Shown: positions 1 to 9,084, counted from the first letter of the stretch. The stretch is DNA of 64,000 bases from Gammaproteobacteria bacterium (GCA_030682575.1 JAUXNX010000012.1:248001-312000); one strand, 5' to 3'. Notes: generated from the letters alone by a model not told the origin. A program made the numbers and translations.

Positions 1-74
1 AGCATACTGATAATTGCTCAGCAATATTAAAGAACCATTAAAGCCTTGCCCGCAGAATGGCATATGATTGATCC

Positions 75-1448
75 ATGTCATTCTTTGAAGAAACATCTGC
101 CAGTCGCCCTCCCCGTGACGTCATCTCGGTCACCAGCCTCAACCGCATGGCGCGCTCGCTGCTGGAGAACCACTTTCCCAACGTGATCGTGGAAGGCGAG
201 ATTTCCAACCTCTCGATGCCGGGTTCCGGTCACTGGTACCTCACCCTGAAGGATGAAGGGTCGCAGATCCGCTGCGCCATGTTCCGCAATCGCAACATGA
301 GTGCGGGATTCCGCCCCCGGGACGGCATGCAGGTGATTGTGCGCGGACGTCTCAGCATCTACGAAGGCAGGGGCGACTACCAACTGATCGCTGATGCCAT
401 TGAGGAGGCTGGCGATGGCGCGCTGCGGCGCCGCTTCGAAATGCTCAAGCAGAAACTGGCGGCGGAAGGCTTGTTCGCTGAAGAGCGCAAACGCGCAATG
501 CCGGAACATGTGCGGCACATCGGCGTCATTACCTCGCCGACTGGCGCAGTGATCCGCGATATCGTCAGTGTACTGAGGCGACGCTTTCCGGCAATCAGGA
601 TTACCCTGATTCCTGTGGTTGTGCAGGGCAACGAGGCGCCAGCCGCTATCGTCAAGGCGATTGCCACCGCCAACCGCCGCACCGACCTGGGATTCGATGT
701 GCTCATCGTGGGCCGGGGTGGCGGTTCGCTGGAAGATCTGCAGGCCTTCAACGAGGAGAGTGTGGCACGGGCAATCCACGGCAGCGCCTTGCCCGTGGTG
801 AGCGCGGTAGGACACGAAAGCGACTTCACAATCGCGGACTTCGTGGCCGATCTGCGCGCACCCACGCCTTCCGCTGCAGCAGAACTGCTCAGCCCCGACC
901 AGAACGAGTACCTGCAGATTTTTTCCGGCTACGACCTGATCTTCGGCAAGCTCATCCGCGACCGGCTGCGCCAGGTCAACCAGCAATTAGTGTGGCTGGT
1001 GAAACAACTCAAACACCCCGGTCGGCGCCTGCAGGAACACGCGCAAACCCTCGATATTCTTGAAGGACGGTTGCTGCGTGCTACCCGCCATCACCTGACC
1101 CATACCGCGCATCGCCTGCAAAGCCTGCACAACCGTCTGCTGCTGCAGTCACCCCGTGATGTGGTAAAACAGTTCGGCATGCGGCAGGACGCTCTGCTGC
1201 ATCGCTTGCAACAGGCATTGCGCCGCAACCTGTCGGACAGGCAGAATCATCTTGTCGCGCTGGCCCGGAATCTGGACAGCGTCAGTCCCCTGAGCACACT
1301 GCGGCGTGGCTACAGCATTACTTTTGATGAGCAGGGACAGGTGCTGCGCGACGCGGCATTGGTTGCCCCGGGCCAGCCTATATCCACGCGGCTCAATGCC
1401 GGGACGGTGCGCAGCATCGTGACAGAAGTTGTCTCTGACCCCAATTAG
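75..1448 (+). CDS. xseA: Exodeoxyribonuclease VII large subunit
   Basis: Large subunit of exonuclease VII, which with several small XseB subunits degrades single-stranded DNA from both ends in the cytoplasm. The 457 residues match the usual family length of about 450. An N-terminal OB-fold (about 15-110) precedes the catalytic region, which carries the family motifs ITSPTGAVIRD (152-162), GRGGGS (213-218) and GHESD (246-250). A long charged, Gln/Leu-rich helical region follows, where XseB is expected to bind. No xseB is seen in the window. The M23 peptidase starts 13 bases downstream on the same strand, so the two may be co-transcribed. The ATG used has only a weak ribosome site. Confidence 0.97.
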   Translation: MSFFEETSASRPPRDVISVTSLNRMARSLLENHFPNVIVEGEISNLSMPGSGHWYLTLKDEGSQIRCAMFRNRNMSAGFRPRDGMQVIVRGRLSIYEGRGDYQLIADAIEEAGDGALRRRFEMLKQKLAAEGLFAEERKRAMPEHVRHIGVITSPTGAVIRDIVSVLRRRFPAIRITLIPVVVQGNEAPAAIVKAIATANRRTDLGFDVLIVGRGGGSLEDLQAFNEESVARAIHGSALPVVSAVGHESDFTIADFVADLRAPTPSAAAELLSPDQNEYLQIFSGYDLIFGKLIRDRLRQVNQQLVWLVKQLKHPGRRLQEHAQTLDILEGRLLRATRHHLTHTAHRLQSLHNRLLLQSPRDVVKQFGMRQDALLHRLQQALRRNLSDRQNHLVALARNLDSVSPLSTLRRGYSITFDEQGQVLRDAALVAPGQPISTRLNAGTVRSIVTEVVSDPN

Positions 1449-1461
1449 AGGAGAGATTGAA

Positions 1462-2313
1462 ATGACTATTCGCAGATTCTTGTCGCTGGTACTGGCCGGC
1501 TCGCTGCTTGGTATCCTCATACCAGCCCATGCCGTCCCCGTGAGCAGCCTGCCCACCTCCTCCATGGTCCCCGGCGGTGTCGCGGTGATTGCTACGGGCA
1601 CCAATGCCGTCTCAGGCAAGTATCGCGACAATCGCGTCATGCTCGCCGAGTATGAAGGCGAGCAGTACGCCATCATCGGCATTCCGCTCAGTGCACGTCC
1701 CGGCAGTCACCAACTGACTCTGACAGCTCCCGGTGGCGCCACCGAAACGCTCAGCTTCACTGTCACTGACAAGCAGTATGTGGAACAGCGCCTGACCATT
1801 ACCAATGATCGCCAGGTCAACCCCAACAACGAAGACATGGTGAGGATCAACCGCGAAACCGCCGAGATGAACACAGCTTTCGCCAGTTGGGATGAATCAC
1901 TCGAACCCGTCATGCAGATGCTCGTTCCTACCGAAGGGCCGCGCAGCAGCTCCTTTGGCCTGCGCCGCTTCTTCAACGACCAGCCACGGGCACCGCACTC
2001 GGGCATGGACATCGCGGCCCCTGAAGGCACGCCGATCTACGCACCGGCACCAGGCATCATCAAGGCTACTGGTGACTACTTCTTCAATGGCAACACCATC
2101 ATCATTGACCATGGCCATGGTTTGATCACTCTGTACTGCCACATGAACACCATAGATGTGGAAGTGGGCGCCCGTGTGGAAGCAGGTGAACAGATCGGCA
2201 AGGTGGGGCAGACCGGACGCGTGACCGGCCCGCATCTGCACTGGAGCATCAACCTCAACAATGTGCGTGTGGACCCCGCCCTGTTCATCGCCGAATTCAC
2301 TGCAGGCGAGTAG
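1462..2313 (+). CDS. Secreted M23 family metallopeptidase (LytM-type)
   Basis: Probable peptidoglycan endopeptidase or LytM-type activator in the periplasm, 283 residues. I chose ATG 1462 because GAGGAGAG sits just upstream and a signal peptide (about 1-24, ending PAHA) follows at once; the longer reading overlaps xseA. Residues 25-120 form a beta-rich region, and 150-280 the M23 domain with the full zinc set: H179xxxD183, H227 and H258-L-H260. The catalytic residues are intact, so it is probably active rather than a degenerate EnvC-type activator. A GC-rich hairpin (2302-2309 with 2315-2322) spans the stop codon but lacks a T-tract. An M23 gene occurs in the same neighbourhood in Pseudomonas as I recall it. 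Confidence 0.9.
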   Translation: MTIRRFLSLVLAGSLLGILIPAHAVPVSSLPTSSMVPGGVAVIATGTNAVSGKYRDNRVMLAEYEGEQYAIIGIPLSARPGSHQLTLTAPGGATETLSFTVTDKQYVEQRLTITNDRQVNPNNEDMVRINRETAEMNTAFASWDESLEPVMQMLVPTEGPRSSSFGLRRFFNDQPRAPHSGMDIAAPEGTPIYAPAPGIIKATGDYFFNGNTIIIDHGHGLITLYCHMNTIDVEVGARVEAGEQIGKVGQTGRVTGPHLHWSINLNNVRVDPALFIAEFTAGE

Positions 2314-2437
2314 ATCGCCTGCGATGAATTGATCAAAAATTGCCCCGTTCTTGCCCGCCATTTCACTACTCTTTAGTCCTCAAGTTGCGTAAATTTACCA
2401 ACTGTAATAGCTGAACCAAAACAACAAGGACTTCCCA

Positions 2438-2773
2438 ATGCCCGGACTGGAGCTATTCTTCAAACTGCTTGTCGCCCATGCAGCCGCAGACTTTGTGCTG
2501 CAATCCGAAGCCATGAGTCGCGGGAAGGATCGCCACAGTGACATCCACCACGGCAAGTCTGCCAATTTTCCGAAGTGGTACTACTGGCTGACGGCTCATG
2601 CGCTGATCCACGGCGGCATGGTGTATCTGGTCACCAACAGTTTCCTGCTCGGTGCCATCGAGACGGTCTCTCATTGGAGCATCGACTTCGCCAAAGGCGA
2701 GGGTCTGATAGGCTTCAATCAGGATCAGACCCTGCATATCGGTTTCAAGATCGGCTACGTCTTGGCCGTGTAG
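2438..2773 (+). CDS. DUF3307 family small membrane protein
   Basis: Small integral membrane protein of 111 residues whose N-terminal pattern (LLVAHAAADFVLQ) and histidine-rich helices match the DUF3307 family, of unknown function. About three hydrophobic helices are visible, with conserved His and Asp inside or beside them (HAAAD, HALIHGG, HWSIDFAKG), the kind of residues seen in membrane metal or phosphate chemistry; no reaction is known. AAGGA lies 7 bases before the ATG, so the start is secure. It stands alone between the M23 peptidase and the DsbA-like gene, and nothing around it explains its job. Confidence 0.75.
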   Translation: MPGLELFFKLLVAHAAADFVLQSEAMSRGKDRHSDIHHGKSANFPKWYYWLTAHALIHGGMVYLVTNSFLLGAIETVSHWSIDFAKGEGLIGFNQDQTLHIGFKIGYVLAV

Positions 2774-2886
2774 CGCTGCCCGGCGGGATTCCTGTGCGTT
2801 GGAATGCCCGGCGAATTCTTTTATAGTAGGCCCCCTATACTGCCCGCCAGGTTGTCAACAGATTCCGCCCCAGAAGGTTTTGCTAC

Positions 2887-3582
2887 ATGAGCAAGCGAGA
2901 AGAACAGAAGAAAATCCGCGAACAGAAGCAGCGCGAGTCGGAGCAGCGCACGGCACGCCAGAAGCTCGTGGCTAAAATCGCCATGTTTGTGCTGGGCCCA
3001 CTGCTCGTCATCACAGTGATTTACGCAATGATGGGCCAGGGCGAGGTGTACTCACCCATCGAGATTGCCGAGGTCGACCATGTGAGGGGTAACCCCGAGG
3101 GGGTCAAACTGGTTGTCTATGCCGACTTTCAATGCCCGGCCTGTGCCAATGAACATCTGCTGATGGCGCAGGCCTGGAATTCCATCGCCAACAGAACACA
3201 GATGGTGTTCCGCCACTACCCGTTGACAACCACCCACCCCCACGCCTGGACAGCCGCCACTTATGCAGAAGCCGCAGGCAGACAGGGCAAGTTCTGGGAA
3301 ATGTATGATCTGCTCTTCGTCAACCAGGCCTACTGGTCAACATTGGGCGATGTGCGAGCAGAATTCGAAGGTTACATCGCACAGCTTGGACTCGATGTCG
3401 AGCGGGCCCGCGTGGACATTCGTGCGGATGACTTGATTCAGAAAATCCGTAACGATCAGCGCAGCGGCACGCGTTCCGGGGTTCGCTCCACCCCCACTAT
3501 ATTCGTCAACGGCCGGTTGGTACCAACTCCCCGCACTACCGCGGAAATTGTGGCCTTGATCAATGCCGCCACCGCTACCTGA
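2887..3582 (+). CDS. Membrane-anchored DsbA-like thioredoxin-fold oxidoreductase
   Basis: Periplasmic thiol-disulfide oxidoreductase of the DsbA/DsbG thioredoxin_4 group, 231 residues. A strongly charged cytoplasmic N-terminus (1-28, Lys/Glu/Gln-rich) is followed by one membrane helix (about 29-49), then the thioredoxin fold with the redox motif FQCPAC (cysteines 83 and 86) and the cis-proline segment RSTPTIFVNG near the C-terminus. The architecture, a signal anchor rather than a cleaved peptide, resembles BdbD-type proteins, so it should stay tethered to the inner membrane facing the periplasm. Its last 8 bases overlap the 3' end of the convergent amidotransferase gene. Confidence 0.88.
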   Translation: MSKREEQKKIREQKQRESEQRTARQKLVAKIAMFVLGPLLVITVIYAMMGQGEVYSPIEIAEVDHVRGNPEGVKLVVYADFQCPACANEHLLMAQAWNSIANRTQMVFRHYPLTTTHPHAWTAATYAEAAGRQGKFWEMYDLLFVNQAYWSTLGDVRAEFEGYIAQLGLDVERARVDIRADDLIQKIRNDQRSGTRSGVRSTPTIFVNGRLVPTPRTTAEIVALINAATAT

Positions 3583-4297
3583 GTTCCTGCTCTGTCAGCC
3601 GGGCGAAGTTGCGCAGCACTGCCGTTGCGGCAGGGGTATCCACCACCGCCGCAAGCAACGCCTCCACATCAAACCCTTCCGCTCGTAATGCCTCCTGACG
3701 CTCCAGCACATATGTACGCATGACATGTGGTGTGAACTCCGGATGAAATTGCACTCCCCACGCCCGCTCGGCAATGCGAAAGCTCTGGTGAGGATCGTGA
3801 TCGCTGCCAGCAAGAAGTATTGCAGACTCAGGCAGCGTCAGTACGGATTGCGAGTGTGTTGCGTGAGCGCGAAACTCGCACGGCAGTCCAGCCAGCAGCG
3901 GATCACTCTGGGCCGCCTGATGCAGGCGCACTTGCACAGTCCCAACCTCCCTGCCCGCGGGATGATAGTCCACTCGACCACCGCATGCTTGAGCCAACAA
4001 TTGATGGCCGTAGCAGATTCCCAGAATCGGCAACGAGTCGCTGATGGCACTTCGCAGGTAGTCAGCCGCAATCTCGTTCCATGGTGCGCCGTCGGTGATC
4101 ATCGCAGGCGAACCTGTCACGACAATCCCCGCAATCGTAGTCTGTGATGGCAATGTTTCACCCTCATCCACCGCAACAGTCATGGTGTGACCGCGTGGCA
4201 CCTCCATTGCGGTGATGATCCAGTCCTCGAAGTCCTCGCCATGCTGGCGCAAGGTTTCGATCGTCCTTCCTGTCTTCATGATCAGTAGCGGCTTCAT
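3575..4297 (-). CDS. Glutamine amidotransferase class I (GMP synthase-like domain)
   Basis: Stand-alone class I glutamine amidotransferase of 240 residues, of the kind annotated as GMP synthase-like, which usually acts as an amidase or gamma-glutamyl hydrolase on an unknown substrate. The triad is present: Cys95 in GICYGHQ, and His185 with Glu187 in QFHPEF. I placed the start at ATG 4297; a longer reading to 4339 adds 14 residues that do not belong to the fold. No synthetase domain follows, so it is not GuaA. It overlaps the convergent thioredoxin gene by 8 bases. Substrate cannot be told from sequence. Confidence 0.85.
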   Translation of the reverse strand: MKPLLIMKTGRTIETLRQHGEDFEDWIITAMEVPRGHTMTVAVDEGETLPSQTTIAGIVVTGSPAMITDGAPWNEIAADYLRSAISDSLPILGICYGHQLLAQACGGRVDYHPAGREVGTVQVRLHQAAQSDPLLAGLPCEFRAHATHSQSVLTLPESAILLAGSDHDPHQSFRIAERAWGVQFHPEFTPHVMRTYVLERQEALRAEGFDVEALLAAVVDTPAATAVLRNFARLTEQELR

Positions 4298-4419
4298 CAG
4301 GCAAGTCCAGATATCAGGTACAGTGGCAAGCACTGGCAATTCACGTATTATCCGGGCAAGACCTTACCCGACTCAATCATACAAATTCAGCAAGACTACC
4401 ACTGTCAGGGAGTAACGCC

Positions 4420-4851
4420 ATGAACGCGATCGACAAGATAATGAATGGACTGGCGGCCCTGGTGGCGCCGATTGCATGGCCACTGCTGCGCATCCTGAGC
4501 AGCGCCATGTTCATGACCCACGGATACGCCAAGCTGTTCGGCGCACGTCCTCAGCCGATGATGGGGGGCATGGGATTCTTCGGCATCGATCTGGGTATCA
4601 ACATGTTGTGGATAGCAGCCGTGATCGAGTTGTTTGGAGGCGCTCTGCTCGTATTGGGTCTGTTCACGCGCCCACTGGCATTGCTGGCCGCCATTCTGAT
4701 GGTGATGGCCTATCTCACGGCACACGCCGCATGGTTCCCCACTTTGAACAATGGTGAACTGGCGGCGATGTACTTCATCGTCTATCTCGCGATTTTCGCG
4801 CAGGGCCCGGGCAGTTTCAGTCTCGATGCAAGGCTGCGAGGCAAGCGCTGA
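4420..4851 (+). CDS. DoxX family membrane protein
   Basis: Four-helix integral membrane protein of 143 residues in the DoxX/YqjF family. The N-terminal amphipathic stretch, the segment FMTHGYAKLFG in helix 1 and the glycine-rich GGALLVLGLFTRPLALLAAILM in helices 2-3 are typical. DoxX proteins are associated with quinone-linked thiol and redox homeostasis, but most members have no assigned reaction. CAGGGAG upstream of the ATG supports the start. It is a single gene, convergent with the NhaC antiporter 27 bases away. Confidence 0.85.
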   Translation: MNAIDKIMNGLAALVAPIAWPLLRILSSAMFMTHGYAKLFGARPQPMMGGMGFFGIDLGINMLWIAAVIELFGGALLVLGLFTRPLALLAAILMVMAYLTAHAAWFPTLNNGELAAMYFIVYLAIFAQGPGSFSLDARLRGKR

Positions 4852-4878
4852 GATCTCACCTGCCTGCAGACTCCTGAC

Positions 4879-6360
4879 TTACGCTGGCTCCCTGGCGATT
4901 CTGATGCCTCCCCACGCAAAGATGAGTGTCATGAGGGGGCTGATCAGACAGAACAGTGCCCACGGCGCATAACTCAGCGTTGCCACTCCCAATACTCCTG
5001 CGTGGAACGCTCCACAGGTGTTCCATGGCACCAGCACTGAGGTGACGGTGCCACAATCTTCCAATGTGCGGCTGAGATTCTGCAAAGCGAGTCCGCGCTC
5101 CTTGTAGGCTCTGATGAACATGCGTCCTGGCACCACAACCGACAGATACTGGTCGGACGCTGACACGTTGGTCAGCATGCAGGTGCCTGCCGTTGCCGTC
5201 ACCAGCCCTCCTGTACTGCGTACGCGGCTCACCAGCACACTGGTGATCTTGCGCAAAAATCCCGAAGCCTCCATCGCACCTCCGAACACCATCGCCGAGA
5301 TAATCAGCCAGATCGTGTTCAACATCCCCGCCATGCCTCCGGACTGCAGCAACTCGTCGAGCACTTCATTATCAGTCTGTAGAGCTATGTCTCCATAGAC
5401 TGCCTGCATGACCACCTGGTAGGGCCCACCCAGATCGTCACTCAACTCCAGCAGCAACGGATACTGCAGCAACACAGCACAGGCTCCACCCAGCATTGCG
5501 CCTACAAACAGAGCAGGCAGTGCCGCAACCCGTTTGACGATCAGAAATATGACAACACCTGGCACCACCAGCAACAGCGGACTGAGATTGAAACGACTGT
5601 CGAGTACCGCCTGCGTTTCTGCCGTGGTGCTCACCTGCGCTGAAGGTGAACCGAGTACGAAGCCAATAACCAGATAAAGCAGCAGCGTCACCACAATCGA
5701 GGGCACACTGGTCAGACTCAGATAACGAATGTGGGTAAACAGGTCCACGCCAGTGACGCCCGAGGCCAGATTGGTGGTATCGGAGAGGGGCGACATCTTG
5801 TCGCCAAAATAGGCACCGGAAATAATCGCACCAGCGACGAGTCCTGGGTTGAAACCCAACGTATAACCGATGCTCATCAGTGCCACACCCAGCGTTGCGG
5901 AGGTGGACCAGGAACTGCCGATGACGATCGAAGAGATGGCCGTCAGCACACAGCAACTGAAAATGAAGATAGCCGGATTGAATATCTGCAGACCGTAATA
6001 AATCATCGTCGGCACCACACCGCCGATCAACCATGTGCCGATCAATGCACCGACCATCAACAGAATCAAAATGGCAGGCGTCGCCGCCCGGATGTTCTCC
6101 AGCATCTTGTCCTGGATGTCCGCCCAGCGAACGCCCATCAGCATACTGATGGCCGAAGCCAGTGCGGCAGCCAGAATGAGTGCCGTCTGGTTGGCACCGG
6201 AGAGAGAGTCGTCACCGTAGATCGCCACGTTGAACGCCAGGAGAGCGAACAGTGCGAGCAGTGGTGTCAGGGCTATCCATAATGGCCGATCAACGTATTC
6301 GGAGTGCACCGAAACATCATCTGGACTATCCGTCGGGCCCTGTGTCACATCCTGCTGCAT
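4879..6360 (-). CDS. nhaC: Na+/H+ antiporter, NhaC family
   Basis: Polytopic inner-membrane antiporter of 493 residues expected to exchange sodium for protons. About 11-12 hydrophobic helices are visible. The segment SSWSTSATLGVALMSIG and the highly conserved GAYFGDKMSPLSDTTNLAS are NhaC hallmarks, with the polar residues of the ion pathway inside a re-entrant region. The first 25 residues are acidic and cytoplasmic. It is transcribed alone, divergent from the copper monooxygenase operon across a 363-base gap. A link to marine salt stress is inference; a related malate/lactate antiporter function cannot be excluded. Confidence 0.9.
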   Translation of the reverse strand: MQQDVTQGPTDSPDDVSVHSEYVDRPLWIALTPLLALFALLAFNVAIYGDDSLSGANQTALILAAALASAISMLMGVRWADIQDKMLENIRAATPAILILLMVGALIGTWLIGGVVPTMIYYGLQIFNPAIFIFSCCVLTAISSIVIGSSWSTSATLGVALMSIGYTLGFNPGLVAGAIISGAYFGDKMSPLSDTTNLASGVTGVDLFTHIRYLSLTSVPSIVVTLLLYLVIGFVLGSPSAQVSTTAETQAVLDSRFNLSPLLLVVPGVVIFLIVKRVAALPALFVGAMLGGACAVLLQYPLLLELSDDLGGPYQVVMQAVYGDIALQTDNEVLDELLQSGGMAGMLNTIWLIISAMVFGGAMEASGFLRKITSVLVSRVRSTGGLVTATAGTCMLTNVSASDQYLSVVVPGRMFIRAYKERGLALQNLSRTLEDCGTVTSVLVPWNTCGAFHAGVLGVATLSYAPWALFCLISPLMTLIFAWGGIRIAREPA

Positions 6361-6723
6361 GCGTTTCTGCTCCGGCGTTCATTGCGAGGGTTTCTACTCA
6401 AGGGGCCCGATACTAACCCGAGCGGTCCTGCAATAAAATGCCTCGACTCATTGCGGCCCTTGCTTCATAAAACCTGTACAAGACCGCATCAGCTACCATA
6501 ACCCTTGAAAGCCGCAAGAAGACAGATGACCACCAGAAGTTCTTAACCGAGCGAAACACTTTGTAACAAATTGCGATCGCCTGCCTCTACTCTCGTTGAT
6601 TTACATCAATGTGCGCCGCGCCCGGCCAACTAAACTCCCTACCGTAGAAATACTATCCGGCTGTAAAACGCCGTTAAACAGTGGCACCACAATTGGGTCA
6701 TTTATTTCGAACTGGAGAGAACC
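6361..6723. other. Divergent intergenic region nhaC / copper monooxygenase operon
   Basis: 363 bases without a convincing gene. It must carry the nhaC promoter and the promoter of the rightward operon. The right half holds an exact FNR/Anr-type palindrome at 6596-6609 and a plausible -10 element at 6631-6636 (separate entry). The left half shows nothing I can name. Confidence 0.7.
6596..6636 (+). promoter_or_regulatory. FNR/Anr box with class II promoter
   Basis: TTGATTTACATCAA at 6596-6609 is an exact match to the FNR/Anr consensus TTGAT-N4-ATCAA. A -10-like TAAACT lies at 6631-6636. If transcription starts near 6643, the box is centred about 40-41 bases upstream, which is the class II activation position. 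The operon's ATG is at 6724, giving a leader of about 80 bases. This predicts induction of the cytochrome-monooxygenase operon when oxygen falls; the regulator itself is not in the window. Confidence 0.75.
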
Positions 6724-8058
6724 ATGGAAAAAAATAGAGTAATAGGGCTGTTCTCGGCAATGGCCCTTGTCCCCGCGCTCGCTGGCGCCGCTGAAGTGAC
6801 AGACGGGCACCCCACCTACGCAAAAGAAGTATCGAGAATTATTCAGGACAACTGTCAGATCTGCCATCAGCCAGGGCAGATTGGTCCCATGTCCTTTACC
6901 TCTTATGAAGAAGTCCGTCCATGGGCGCCACTTATTCAGCTCAGAGTGCAGCAGCGCGAGATGCCGCCCTATCAGTACGACAACCATATAGGCATTCAGG
7001 AATTGAAAGATGACTGGCGCCTGTCTGACGCTGACATCAAGACCATCGTTGACTGGGTAAACGCGGGTTCGCCACTGGGCAACCCTGAAGACATGCCACC
7101 GGCCAGAGAGTATCCGGCTGTTGGAGAGTGGCGTCTGGCGGCCGAGTTGGGACCGCCCGATCACACGATCAAATCCACCCCTTGGGATGTACCAGCAAAT
7201 GGTCAGGATATGTGGTGGGAGCCGGATGTCGATACCGGTATCACGGAGACCCGTTGCATCAAGGCTGTCGAAACGCTGCCTTCGGCTGCGGCCCACGGTT
7301 CAACACACCACGCGAATTCAAACTTCCTCGTTCAGGATGAAGACGGCAACTGGGTCACTTACGGCCGTCTGTCCGAGTATGCCTTCGGCAAGCTCGGTGA
7401 AAAGACTCCTGAGGGAGCCTGTCGTTATGCTCCTGCCAATTCCAAGGTCGAGTGGAGCATTCACTACTATCCCGATGGCAAGGCTGTAAAAGATGATCAG
7501 GTGACTGTGGGTATCTGGTACTACGATGAGGAAGACAACTTCGATGAGAAGACTGCCTATCGTCAGGATCTGCGCCTGTACTATCTGGATGGTGGTGGCG
7601 ACTACTTGATTCCACCTCACGGCACATTGATGACACAGGGGTTTCATTCCTTTGATCATCCGGTACGTATAGATAGCTGGCAGCCTCACCTGCACCTGCG
7701 CGGCGTCGCGATGTCCATGGAGGTTTTCTATCCTGATACTGGCAGACGCGAAACACTCAGCCAGGCATCGAACTGGAATGCTGGATGGAATCACAGCCAC
7801 ACCTATGAGGACGGTTTTCAACCGCTGATTCCAGCTGGCGCGACCATCATCCTGACTTCCTGGTTTGATAACACCGCAAACAATCCACGCAATCCTGATC
7901 CGGATCAGTGGGTCGGTGCAGGCCAAAGAACAACTGATGAGATGTCTCATGCCTGGATTGCGGTGACTCACCTGGACGATGCAGGTTACGAGAAAATGGT
8001 TGCTGAGCGTGCAACACGTAATGACCGCTCTGTTGTTTCAGTAGGAGGTGCACGATGA
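6724..8058 (+). CDS. Secreted cytochrome c-copper type II monooxygenase fusion (PHM/DBH superfamily)
   Basis: Exported 444-residue protein with a signal peptide (about 1-22, cleavage after AGA or GAA). Residues 30-120 form a small cytochrome c-like domain with one haem site C44QIC47H48 and candidate axial Met80. Residues 140-425 match the copper type II, ascorbate-dependent monooxygenase fold. All six copper ligands known from peptidylglycine hydroxylating monooxygenase can be assigned: His195-His196 and His247 for the electron-transfer copper, His322-Leu-His324 and Met407 for the oxygen-activating copper. The haem domain may replace ascorbate as electron donor (inference). It overlaps the next gene by ATGA and is preceded by an FNR box. 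The substrate is unknown. Confidence 0.82.
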   Translation: MEKNRVIGLFSAMALVPALAGAAEVTDGHPTYAKEVSRIIQDNCQICHQPGQIGPMSFTSYEEVRPWAPLIQLRVQQREMPPYQYDNHIGIQELKDDWRLSDADIKTIVDWVNAGSPLGNPEDMPPAREYPAVGEWRLAAELGPPDHTIKSTPWDVPANGQDMWWEPDVDTGITETRCIKAVETLPSAAAHGSTHHANSNFLVQDEDGNWVTYGRLSEYAFGKLGEKTPEGACRYAPANSKVEWSIHYYPDGKAVKDDQVTVGIWYYDEEDNFDEKTAYRQDLRLYYLDGGGDYLIPPHGTLMTQGFHSFDHPVRIDSWQPHLHLRGVAMSMEVFYPDTGRRETLSQASNWNAGWNHSHTYEDGFQPLIPAGATIILTSWFDNTANNPRNPDPDQWVGAGQRTTDEMSHAWIAVTHLDDAGYEKMVAERATRNDRSVVSVGGAR

Positions 8059-8987
8059 GCAATTTCAAACGTCTGGCTGGCGGAGTGTTTGCAGCTGCAC
8101 TGGCAGGATTGACTGTAACAACGCCACTCCATGCGCAACTCCCTGAACACCTGCGTGCGTACCAATTGTCCGCACCCAGAGCATCAGGCGATGTTGTCGG
8201 CCCCATGTTCAACGGCTGGATCAAGAACGAGGACGGCTCAGTCACAATGATCTTCGGTTTTGTAAACCGTAATCACAAAGAGATAGTTGATATCCCACTC
8301 GGCCCGAACAATTACATCGAGCCGGCACAGTTCAATGGCGTGCAGCCCACCCATTTCCCTGTGTATAACCGTGGTGGGTTCGTCGGTCGGCAGGAGCGCG
8401 GAACATTCGCTGTAACGGTTCCTGCGGAAATGGCTGGGACTGAAGTTGTGTGGACTCTGAACCACGCAGGACACAGCTACTCAGTCCCTGGGCGCGCTGT
8501 TTCTCCAGCCTACGAGATGAGCCGGGATCCTGCCGCAATGGGGTCACTGAATCCAGCCATCCGCTTTGACAAGAACGGTGCGGAATCGACGGATCGGGAA
8601 GGGATTTATGCGCCACTGGTGAACGCCAAAGTAGGCACTCCAGTTGCCCTGACCGCTTACGTTCAGGATCGTGGTGATCGCCGAGGCTTTGACGTGGACA
8701 CTCCCTTCTTCCCTGTAGGGACAGAATGGGTCATGCATCAAGGGCCCGTTGGCGCGACTCCCGTATTCGACAATCCAAAGGTGGACGGGCGGCAGCGCGG
8801 TGAAACCGACAAACAGAGCATGAGCAGTAGCGGAGATTGGTCCGAGACTACAACCAGGGTCACGTTCTCCGAGCCGGGTGACTATGTCATTCGGTTGCGC
8901 GTGGACAACTTCCTGGCACCGGACAGTCAGTTCGACAATCAGTGCTGCTGGTCCAACGCTTACGTACCTGTGAAAGTCAGCAACTAA
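8055..8987 (+). CDS. Secreted protein of unknown function, partner of the copper monooxygenase
   Basis: 310-residue exported protein with a signal peptide ending THAQ-like (PLHAQ, about residue 28). I do not recognise the family. The mature part looks all-beta, with two likely Ig- or cupredoxin-like halves (about 40-150 and 190-305), a repeated aromatic/Asp pattern and a C-terminal Cys-Cys pair in DNQCCWSNAY. Start ATG overlaps the stop of the monooxygenase gene by four bases, so translation is coupled and the products probably act together. A rho-independent terminator follows 23 bases after the stop, ending the operon. Confidence 0.75.
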   Translation: MSNFKRLAGGVFAAALAGLTVTTPLHAQLPEHLRAYQLSAPRASGDVVGPMFNGWIKNEDGSVTMIFGFVNRNHKEIVDIPLGPNNYIEPAQFNGVQPTHFPVYNRGGFVGRQERGTFAVTVPAEMAGTEVVWTLNHAGHSYSVPGRAVSPAYEMSRDPAAMGSLNPAIRFDKNGAESTDREGIYAPLVNAKVGTPVALTAYVQDRGDRRGFDVDTPFFPVGTEWVMHQGPVGATPVFDNPKVDGRQRGETDKQSMSSSGDWSETTTRVTFSEPGDYVIRLRVDNFLAPDSQFDNQCCWSNAYVPVKVSN

Positions 8988-9009
8988 AACCTTCACGATG
9001 CAAGAACAG

Positions 9010-9041
9010 AGGCCCCGAAGCAGCAATGTAATTCGGGGCCT
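9010..9041 (+). terminator. Rho-independent terminator of the monooxygenase operon
   Basis: A perfect 10-base stem, AGGCCCCGAA (9010-9019) with TTCGGGGCCT (9032-9041), a 12-base loop and a following T-rich run, located 22 bases after the stop of the secreted partner gene. Confidence 0.88.
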
Positions 9042-9084
9042 TTGTCATTTTGGTACTCCACTGTAGACATCAGGGGTAAGGCAA

